From NCBI GenBank assembly GCA_902500995.1, contig CABVSR010000009.1, positions 99,392-163,391 on the forward strand: DNA of 64,000 nucleotides. The letters run 5' to 3'. Positions 19,414 to 27,400 of this stretch are shown in pieces; within the stretch, counting starts at the first letter, position 1; every line of letters starts with the position of its first letter. The notes below the pieces were generated by a model. The model saw nothing but the letters and a program-made list of their open reading frames with translations. It ran no database searches and was not told the DNA's origin. This DNA is from an uncultured Nitrospira sp. (GTDB taxonomy: Bacteria; Nitrospirota; Nitrospiria; Nitrospirales; Nitrospiraceae). Both the position numbers and the translations under genes were made by a program.

Positions 19414-21165
19414 TTATATCGCGGGCGGAGTTTTGTCCGGTGCGGTGGTGACCGTGGTTTGGAACTCTTCGTAGCCGCCGAAATTATCCCGGTAAAAAGC
19501 TCTGAGGCGAGTCTCCACCTGCCCCTGAAGCTGCGCGTCAGGGGCGATGCCCAGAGCGCGTGCCTGCTCCTGTTTGATCACTTCGGGGAACACTTCCAGG
19601 ACGCCTTCCACCAGCTTACCGTCTTCCTTGCGGCGAAGCGCCTCGAGCGCGCCCGGCTCATTCGACAAAGCGCGGGCCTTTTCGACGGCGCTGTCATACT
19701 GATGCATCATGACGAAGAGACGGACCAGGATACCCTGCATCGGGAAGTCGCGTCGTTCGTCGTAAGGGGCGCGGCCGTCGATTGCCGGTGGTCCACCGGA
19801 AAAAGCCGGGATCGACCCGGCGGACGGTGGTCCGAGAAGGCCGCGCGCGACGATCTGGTCATAGACCGTTTTGGCAACGAGCAGATTGCCGCGTTGGGTC
19901 GGATGGACATAGTCCAGGAACAGGTCGAATCCCGGAGCCAGAGGAGCGCTGGCTGCGAGAAAGGCCTGCTCGGCATCGGCCAGCGAGACGTGGTCGTATC
20001 GGCCGGCGATCTGTCTGAGAGTCTGATTGAGATCGGACGGCGCGCGAAACGGGTTGTAGTCGAGATCGCGGGCGCGGCTGTAGGCCTGGAGCGCCGCTTC
20101 ATAGTTGCCCGCTTGTTCCAGGGCGCGCCCGAGGACAAAGTGCGTGTCCGCATGGAGAGGAGCCTGCTCGGAGGCCTCCTGCAAGCGGCGGACTGCGCCC
20201 GAGGCATCGCCTTGCAGCAGCAATCCCTCGCCGCTCCGATAGAGATGCTCCCAGGTCTGGAGCGCCGGCCCCTGGAGAGCCTGGTGAGACACGTTCGGAT
20301 GCCACTGGCGCAAATTCACCGGGACCGAGACAAGAATAACCGGCACCTGCCGCTCTGCCGCGGTCTCGACCATCGATTGGATACTGAACGCGTAATGGTG
20401 TGTTACCTGCTCGTATTGGCGAGGATTCTGTCGAAGGTCGAGCGCCAGTTGTTCGATCTTCGACCATTGTTCGTAGGCGACATGCTGGCGCTCGTCCGCC
20501 AGGAGCGTGTTCTCCGGCCACAATCGGCGCCCGAGCGAGCTGCCTTTCACCCGGCGAACCAGATGCAGCCGGTTCAGCGCCTTAGCAACCGGCTCCCACC
20601 AGGCCGACTCTTCACGGTACACCCGTTTTTCAAGAAACTCGTTGTTCCCGCTGTAGATGACGATGAGATCCGGTTCGAATTCGATGACTTCCTGAAAAAT
20701 CAGGCGGACACGGTAGGCTGCATAGGCATGGGCGCTGACGTTGAGCACTTCGATGGTTCGATCCGGATAGGTGTCCTGCAGCGCCCGTTGCAGGTACCGA
20801 GAGTAGATTTCCTCCTGCGGATGCGGCCAACCGGCGCTCGCTGACCCGCCAAGGCAAAACACGCGAAACGTCCCGGGTGTTTTCGTGACGGGAAAGACCG
20901 TGTTCCGTTCACGATAGACTTCCCGGTTGGCCACCTGGTAATGCGGGCGGCCGCCGATCTCCTTTTGCACAAAGTAAGAATCGACCTGACCAAAATTGAG
21001 ATAGGGGTCGTCGGCGACTCGCACATCGGAGACACGCAGGAGGATTTCACAGGCGATGAGGGGAGAGACCGCCAGCAGCGCCAGAATCACTCGGAACAGC
21101 ATGCGGCGTGGTGCCGAGAGGGCGGTGCCGGGCGATTGGACGAGGTTCCCGCTCGGTGCGGGCAT
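19414..21165 (-). CDS. Membrane-anchored SGNH hydrolase-like protein with TPR segment
   Basis: Protein of 583 residues with an N-terminal membrane segment (RMLFRVILALLAVSPLIACEILL). SGNH/GDSL blocks are present: CLGGSASAGW (Ser in block I), YSGNNEF (block III) and DYVHPTQRG (block V Asp-His). A TPR-like insert (HFVLGRALEQAGNYEAALQAYSRA) sits between blocks III and V. Such proteins often act as O-acetyl transferases or esterases on cell-surface polysaccharides. The start at 21165 has GAAAGG upstream; the longer open frame overlaps the next SGNH gene. It is 20 bases downstream of that gene. Confidence 0.82.
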   Translation of the reverse strand: MPAPSGNLVQSPGTALSAPRRMLFRVILALLAVSPLIACEILLRVSDVRVADDPYLNFGQVDSYFVQKEIGGRPHYQVANREVYRERNTVFPVTKTPGTFRVFCLGGSASAGWPHPQEEIYSRYLQRALQDTYPDRTIEVLNVSAHAYAAYRVRLIFQEVIEFEPDLIVIYSGNNEFLEKRVYREESAWWEPVAKALNRLHLVRRVKGSSLGRRLWPENTLLADERQHVAYEQWSKIEQLALDLRQNPRQYEQVTHHYAFSIQSMVETAAERQVPVILVSVPVNLRQWHPNVSHQALQGPALQTWEHLYRSGEGLLLQGDASGAVRRLQEASEQAPLHADTHFVLGRALEQAGNYEAALQAYSRARDLDYNPFRAPSDLNQTLRQIAGRYDHVSLADAEQAFLAASAPLAPGFDLFLDYVHPTQRGNLLVAKTVYDQIVARGLLGPPSAGSIPAFSGGPPAIDGRAPYDERRDFPMQGILVRLFVMMHQYDSAVEKARALSNEPGALEALRRKEDGKLVEGVLEVFPEVIKQEQARALGIAPDAQLQGQVETRLRAFYRDNFGGYEEFQTTVTTAPDKTPPAI

Positions 21166-21185
21166 AGGGACACCCTTTCGATGAT

Positions 21186-22424
21186 TCAGGATCGGGCGGC
21201 GATCTGCCGTGGAGGCAACATTCCGTCGAGGATCTTGTTGACCAGTGTCGCGACAATGCGATGACCGCGTTCGTCCGGATGACACAGGTCGAGGTACAGG
21301 CTGGCGTCCTGCGCGAGTGTCTGACCGGCCTCGATGACTGGGGCTCCATACTCGCGGGCCACGGCCCGCACGATGTCGTTGTATTCGCTGTCGAGACGCA
21401 GCGGCCTCCCGCCGTGGGCGAGTTTCCAGGCAGGCAGCGTCAGCCTCGCCGTGAGCGCCGCGTCCTCTGCTGCGCCTCGTTGTTCCAGGAGCAAGGCGAG
21501 GTGTTTCCTCGCGAGATCCGAAAACCAGTTGTCCATATTGATCGCAATCCGTAGTTCCGCTTCCGCCTGTTCCGGCCGTCCTGCGCTCAGATGAGCGAGC
21601 CCGGTCCGCAAATGTTCCGAGTGGGCCGGATTGTCCTGAAAGGCGATCAATATCAAGGGCACCTGTCGCTCGCGACAAAACTGCGCGATGCGCTCGAGAT
21701 TGGCCCGGTATTGTTCGGGTGAGACTCTGGTTGGCGCTGTCCTTGCGTCGACGGTCACACTCCCATCGCCGCCGCTTTTGAGCAGGTGCAATTTGATCAG
21801 AAGCCGCTGCAGTCCCCGGTACAGATAGATTTTTTCTCTGAAGTCGAAACGATGCAACCGGGCTTCTCGTTCGAACTTTTCGTGACCGTCGGTGGCTGAT
21901 TCCGACGGCACGACCCGCCGATCGTTGAAGCTGAAGGAGGCGATCACCACATCGGGGCGCACCCTGTCAAAATATTTGGCCAAGGTGGCATACCCTTGCA
22001 TGGACGTGTACCCGCTCACGCCCAGATTGATGACATCGGCGTCCGCCCGAAGGTCGTCCAGCACTTCCGGATACGCGCTACGAGTCGGCACGCCCCAACC
22101 AAAGGTGTTGGAATCACCGATCGCAAGGACGCGCGTACGGGTGGCCGCGCCGACCTGCGCCGAATCGATGGCGAAAAAACCCTCCGCATCGAATTCGCGC
22201 AGATAGCGGGCCGGATCCTGTTGGCGCAGTTCTCCGCCGACCAGCCCTGTGAAATGCGGCCGGCGCTCCCATCCCAGCTCGGGGGTGTACTGATACCAGT
22301 CCGGTTTGGTCGAGGCCAGGTCGGCTTCGGCAGTGAGCAGGATGCGCGAGAGCCCTTCAAGTGCGAGCAACCCCGCCAGCGTGAGGGCCACGCTGAGCAA
22401 AATTGCCATCAGACGAGAGTGCAT
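21186..22424 (-). CDS. SGNH hydrolase-like exported protein
   Basis: Protein of 412 residues with an N-terminal signal anchor (MAILLSVALTLAGLLALEGL). SGNH blocks: IGDSNTFGWG (nucleophile Ser), LGVSGYTSMQG, FSFNDRR and DLCHPDERGH (Asp-His pair). The arrangement resembles the downstream 583-residue protein, and the two are probably cotranscribed and act on the same envelope substrate. A promoter-like sequence lies at 22497-22525. Confidence 0.83.
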   Translation of the reverse strand: MHSRLMAILLSVALTLAGLLALEGLSRILLTAEADLASTKPDWYQYTPELGWERRPHFTGLVGGELRQQDPARYLREFDAEGFFAIDSAQVGAATRTRVLAIGDSNTFGWGVPTRSAYPEVLDDLRADADVINLGVSGYTSMQGYATLAKYFDRVRPDVVIASFSFNDRRVVPSESATDGHEKFEREARLHRFDFREKIYLYRGLQRLLIKLHLLKSGGDGSVTVDARTAPTRVSPEQYRANLERIAQFCRERQVPLILIAFQDNPAHSEHLRTGLAHLSAGRPEQAEAELRIAINMDNWFSDLARKHLALLLEQRGAAEDAALTARLTLPAWKLAHGGRPLRLDSEYNDIVRAVAREYGAPVIEAGQTLAQDASLYLDLCHPDERGHRIVATLVNKILDGMLPPRQIAARS

Positions 22425-22496
22425 ACGGAAACTCCGATCGTGGCGAATGAGCGAGCGTCAGGTGCGGCCAGCAGTCACTGATCAATGCTGTCACCT

Positions 22497-22525
22497 AGTA
22501 TTGAAGAAGACTTCCGACTTGCCAA
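22497..22525 (-). promoter_or_regulatory. Predicted sigma-70 promoter for the two-gene SGNH operon
   Basis: On the minus strand, -35 TTGGCA (22520-22525, 5 of 6 consensus) and -10 AATACT (22497-22502, 4 of 6) are separated by 17 bases. It would give a leader of about 65 bases to the start at 22424. Confidence 0.5.
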
Positions 22526-22644
22526 GCAAAGCCTGAAGTTTTGCATGGATGCGGGATGAGGATCTGCGGGCGAACCCTGGTATTGATATGAGTGGTGCGA
22601 GGGACGGAACGGGAGGATTGTGCGGTCCTGTGCCAGTGGCGCAG

Positions 22645-23364
22645 TCATGGTTCCCCCATCAACTGCGTGACGAGGCCTTCCATGCCATCGGCCCAGATGC
22701 GATAGCCGCGTTCGTTGGGGTGTAACGCATCCGGCATGACATCCTCGGAGAGTCGCCCCGCCCGGTCGAGAAAAAATATCTGACGCTGGTCGGCGAAGGC
22801 CCGCAGCCGGTCGTTAACCTCATCGTTCACGCGGCGAAGCGGGTCGTCCGCTGAGAGGCCTCGCGGGAAGATGGCCAGCAGCAGAATCTTGGAGCCCGGC
22901 AAACGGGTACGTATTGTGGTCAGAATGGCCTGGATCCCGGCCGCGGTCTCTTCCGGAGGATCTTCGCGCCTGGTCGCGTTATTGGTTCCGATCATCACGA
23001 TGGCCAGCTTGGGTGTGATGCCGTCGAGTTCTCCATTCTGGAGCCGCCACAACACATTGTCTGTCTGATCGCCGTTGAAGCCGAGATTGGCGGCATGACG
23101 ATGGCGATAAAACGCGTTCCAGATCCGTTGCCCGTCCGCTTCCCATCCTTGCGTGATGGAATCGCCGATAAAGATCAGATCGGCAGGGCCATGCCGCAGA
23201 CGCTCCACGGTGCGTACATGCCGTTCCATCCACCAATTCTCCGGTTGAGGGGTGGCCATCACGGCTCTGATCTGTTCCCCGGACGCGGTGGTGCAGCTGA
23301 ACGATGGCAGCATGCCTCCAAGGCACAGCGTCAGCAGGAATGCAGCAAACACTCGTGTTCTCAT
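22645..23364 (-). CDS. GDSL/SGNH esterase, PAF-acetylhydrolase-like, secreted
   Basis: Protein of 239 residues with a signal peptide (FAAFLLTLCLGGMLPSFS). All SGNH blocks are clear: FIGDSITQGW, NLGFNGDQTDNVLWR, IGTNNA and DALHPNERGY. This is the platelet-activating-factor acetylhydrolase-like type that cleaves acyl or acetyl esters. The start at 23364 has AGGAGG eight bases upstream and is better than the start at 23391. It is the third SGNH gene in a row on this strand, but is separated from the other two by 220 bases. Confidence 0.88.
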   Translation of the reverse strand: MRTRVFAAFLLTLCLGGMLPSFSCTTASGEQIRAVMATPQPENWWMERHVRTVERLRHGPADLIFIGDSITQGWEADGQRIWNAFYRHRHAANLGFNGDQTDNVLWRLQNGELDGITPKLAIVMIGTNNATRREDPPEETAAGIQAILTTIRTRLPGSKILLLAIFPRGLSADDPLRRVNDEVNDRLRAFADQRQIFFLDRAGRLSEDVMPDALHPNERGYRIWADGMEGLVTQLMGEP

Positions 23365-23492
23365 CAGGGGCCTCCTGAAAGTCTGCTCCAACTTTCATGG
23401 ATCCTACGGGCAGCGTCAAGAGTCGGCGCCGCCCTGGCCCGCACGATCTCTCTGCCGGCGGATCGATTGAAGGTGCCGCACGATTGGTTGGT

Positions 23493-23508
23493 ATATCGGA
23501 TGCGATAC
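23493..23508. promoter_or_regulatory. ATATC-N6-GATAC dyad between divergent genes
   Basis: Variant of a motif seen at other intergenic sites in the window (half-sites 11 bases apart). It lies in the 325-base spacer between the esterase gene (minus) and the lipoprotein gene (plus). Otherwise that spacer holds only the two ribosome binding sites and a TACAAT hexamer near 23568. Confidence 0.35.
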
Positions 23509-23689
23509 AGGGGCGCGTTTTCCGCGAGGCTCACAGGAGCCAATTTCAATGGTTTGGATGAAATACGTACAATGATGCCCCCGTGGCCAGGTCCTTGCTC
23601 ATCTACAGGGCGAGACGAAAAGATCTGCTTGGAAGGGACCGGTCGCGGGCAGCATGCCGCGAGGAAAGGTCTCGAAAGGAGGATGCACC

Positions 23690-24100
23690 ATGACACGCTT
23701 CTACACCATGCTGTCCTCGATCGGTATCCTCGTGCTCTTCAGCGGCTGCGTCGCCCAGCACACCTGCAGCAGCCAAGAGATGATCGGGATGAAGGACAAA
23801 GGTTTTTCGGTGGATCAGATCAACAACCTCTGTACCACCTACAAATTCCAGGAGGAGGCGGTTCAGGCTGTCTCTCAGGTGCTCCAGAAAGACCCCGCGA
23901 AAACACCGCAACAGGAAGCGCAAGCGACTCAGGTGGCGGCGCCGAACGGGGTCCACACCCGTTCAGTCGGCAGATGGTCAGCTCCGGCCCTGAGTTGTGC
24001 GACGCAGGCCGGAGCTTGTCGATTAGGACAGCCGGCAGAGCGCGGGTTGTCCTGCACTTGTGCCACGCTCTTTGGAAACATTCCGGGAGTCACGCAGTAG
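23690..24100 (+). CDS. Cysteine-rich lipoprotein of unknown function
   Basis: Small lipoprotein of 136 residues. The signal peptide (MTRFYTMLSSIGILVLF) ends with SGC, so Cys20 is probably lipidated. The mature part has a segment EMIGMKDKGFSVDQINNLC that resembles short helical motifs of small bacterial lipoproteins, a Gln/Ala linker, and a tail with several cysteines (SCATQAGAC ... CTCATLFG). The start at 23690 has a strong AAAGGAGG. The function is not known to me. Confidence 0.75.
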   Translation: MTRFYTMLSSIGILVLFSGCVAQHTCSSQEMIGMKDKGFSVDQINNLCTTYKFQEEAVQAVSQVLQKDPAKTPQQEAQATQVAAPNGVHTRSVGRWSAPALSCATQAGACRLGQPAERGLSCTCATLFGNIPGVTQ

Positions 24101-24105
24101 CCTCA

Positions 24106-24130
24106 GGAGGCTCGACGATGTTGAGCCTCC
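24106..24130 (+). terminator. Hairpin after the cysteine-rich lipoprotein gene
   Basis: GGAGGCTC (24106-24113) pairs perfectly with GAGCCTCC (24123-24130) around a 9-base loop, starting 6 bases after the stop. There is no T run, so it may be a transcript-stabilising end instead of a factor-independent terminator. The 300 bases from here to 24400 hold no convincing gene. Confidence 0.4.
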
Positions 24131-24400
24131 CTCCAGCAGCCCTCGCCATCCGTCTCCGGTCTGGTGGATTGCGGGGGCTGCTTCTGTCACGACGCCAGCC
24201 AAGCCGTCCTCCGCATCCTCCGCCGGTACAAGAAGCGTCACGCCACTCAAAGCACAGCCCGGTCAGGATCGCGCCGCCGCGCCGGTTCGTACGTGCCCTG
24301 CGGGCCGGCTTCTTCACGATCGGTCATACTGCTGGTGCAGGTCCGCAAGATGCCCATAGTGCGGTTGATCCTCATCCGGCGCGGATGGAAACACATCGTC

Positions 24401-27400
24401 CTACGGTTTCGGTTGGCTGACTACGAAGCTTCCCCAGAGTCCTCCCGCCCAGAGGTGCGCCGGGCCGTCGCGATAGAGCCAGGAGCCCGGATTGGCGTGG
24501 CGAATGTTGACGGTCAGCCCCTTGCCCACGGAAACGAGCGGACTGTGCGGTGAACCGAATCGCGGCAAGAGATCGGCAAAATCGTGACCATAGATCAAAA
24601 ATGCATGTTGCCGATTCCTTCCATGCGGTTGAAGCACGCGGAACCGGACCTCTTCACCCCCGTTCGCCTGGTAGGAGGTCGTGGGGATCGATTGATATGC
24701 CGTCGTGAAGAAATCGGTTGGATAGAGCGCGCCGTTGAGGTTTGCCAGCGGGTCCTGGCCAAGGCGGGCGTAAAAGGGGGCGCTGTGGTAGTTGAACCCC
24801 TTTTCGCCGAGGTCGTAGGAGTCGTCGCAGATTCGACAGTCCGGCAGCGGTGTGGTCTTTGCCGGTTTACCGTCGTGAAGGTTCAAGCCGTCCCGATACA
24901 ACACCACATGCTCGCGGAACTGCCGGCCGGTGTTTGGATCATTGACGATTACCGATGTCCCTCCGTTCGAAATCTGGTTTCCCGAAACGGGATCAAGGTA
25001 GGTCGCGCCGGCAGGTTCGGTGATCAAGGCGCCGACGAGCCCGTGCGGGCCGTGATTGATGATGTCGCCCCATGAGGTGAGATTTGCCGGCAACAGCTCT
25101 GCGCCCTTATGCACAAGCTGATCACCGTCCCGCGTGACCGTTCCCGCATACCAAAAGTATCGTGTGCGCTGGCCGGGGCCGATCGGCGTTTCGCCGTTAT
25201 AGCCCGTGGCCGCACCGTTATAGCTGGCCACATTATAGGAAAGGAGCTGCGGGTGCAGCGTCACGTAGGACGAAGGTCGTACGTCTGTCTCCTTCGCCCC
25301 GCCGGTTGAAGCCCAGTCTACGTTTAAGGGCACGATTGTAGGCATCAAGGCGTCGCCCGGTTCATCGGGCAGGGAGGCAGGGAGCCGGTTGGCAAGTTCC
25401 ACGCGCATGCAGTCCCCTGCGTTGACCCGCATGACCAAGGGTTCGATCGGATCGGCTACTGTCTGATCCTGCAGCCGCGCCCGGTACTGGTCGCGGAGGT
25501 GAGCCCGCCGGCGATCGAGTTCGACATCCGGCAACATCTGCTCGCCCGGCGACAGCCGTGCCAGCAACACGAACGCCAGCGCATCCGGATCGACGAGCTT
25601 GTTCCGCCGATCATAGGGCAACGCCTCGCCGAGCCACTCACGAACGCTCACGGCATCGACATAAAACGTGACTTCGGTGGCCTTTCCCTGCGCTCTGAGT
25701 TCCGCGAAATTCTCGGGAACCGGACAGGCTCCGTCGTACGGGTTCAGTCGGTTTGCTAGATGGACCTTGCCTGACGGGTTACCCGGCAGGGGGCTCAATC
25801 TCTTGCCGATGGGCACATACAGCGGGTCTCCGCGTTGTAATAATTGAGGCGACGAGTTGCCCCGTCCGGTCTGAGTCACCTGCCGCGGGTCTGCCGCTTC
25901 GACGCCGTTATAGCTGCGAATGAAGCCCCAGGCGCCGTTCCACAAATCGTCCACCGCACCGAAATCATATTGATAGTCGGCGAACTGTAAGCCGCGGAAG
26001 ACGTTGGCGAGAGGGAGCGTCAACTCGAAATGTTCGGAGATACCGATCTCCTGCGCGGCGACCAGCGGGCTCTTCGGGTTGTCGATTTCCCGCGGCCAGC
26101 GCATGCCGTGAAGATTGATCATGTGCTGAACTTCTTGCGCGCCCTGGATCACCCGTAAGTGCGCCAGTTCTCCTTCGTACCCTTCGAAAATCTCGGTCGC
26201 CGGATCGCCGTGCACAAGGGAGTCGAAGGCAAAGGCCATGTCACCACACTGAGCCTTTAACTTCTTCGTCTGCTCGGTACGTTGTTGCTCAGGCCAGGAG
26301 CTCCACTCCGCAGGCGGTGTGAGCCAGCATTCATGGGGCGCGACCTGTCGCCTGATGCTGCCGTCGTGGTCGCGGAGTCCGATGCGCAAGGGAATCGGCT
26401 CGTGCCGATAATTCACGAGGTGAGGATTGTGGTGGTCTTTGGAAATCGCTTCCGGCAGCAACGGCGGATCGACCGGCCGCCCATGACGCTTCCAATAACC
26501 GGTCGCATGGGCTTGGAGCTGCCGGACGACGCCGGCGTCCTGGACCTCCTTTGTTGCCCGCTCGATTTGATGCGCCATGCCTTTCTTGTTGTCGGCCTGC
26601 TTCCGGTGCGGATCGTACAAGAGGGCGAAGTCGGCCACTGCCAGGGCAAATTCCCGATGATCGGGATGCAGCGCGCCATCCCTAGCCTTCACGATCATGG
26701 CCTGTGTCCCGACTCCGTTGGGCAATGGCTCGCCGTTGGGCTTTTCCCAGACTGACTTGAACGGTTCAATGAGCAAGGCGCTGTAGAAGCCATGATGCTG
26801 AATCGAGGAGGGACCGAAATGGTCGTGAGTGAACACGGTGCGAATGGTCCGGTCTTCACAGGCCTTGGGGGCCAGTGCCGGGTTTCCGCGGACGCCGCCT
26901 TCTGCTTCGCAGACCCGGTGATCCTTCATCAGTGGATCCGCGAACCAGCGTTGCACGGTGGTTTGGAACTGATCAGATCGAGGGAGGGCGAGGCTGACCG
27001 GTTTGCCTGTTTCGTCCCGGGCCTGGCCGCCTGGCCTGTGGCTGGCCTCGATCCGTTCCCGGATGGCGCCTTGCGCGAAGGTGCCGTCTTCATAGTTGAA
27101 GCCGTTGCCGGAGCCGTCCGAGGACATGACATCGAACTTGACCAGGTGGATGTGCTGACCGATGGTGTCGGTGGGAGTCCGGACTTGGAAATCATCCAGT
27201 TGCAATTCATGAGCGGTGCGGTTCGTGTGCTCGAACCGGATGCATTCCCCGGAATTCGCGCGAAAGAAGAACGGCTTGGCTTGGTCGGTCTTCACGATCG
27301 TCCGCCCATCGCGACCGGTAAAGGTCTGCAGATCGTTGTCGTGCACGTTGATGCGGCCTTGCGGATCGTGCCAGCCGTCCTTGTTGACGACCAGGTCGAC

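Noticed and set aside
19459..20844. Plus-strand open frame of 461 codons
   Set aside because: Antisense to the SGNH/TPR gene, whose catalytic blocks are convincing.
23095..24420. Plus-strand open frame of 441 codons
   Set aside because: It runs opposite the GDSL esterase and through the Cys-rich lipoprotein in another frame; the lipoprotein has a strong ribosome binding site and lipobox.
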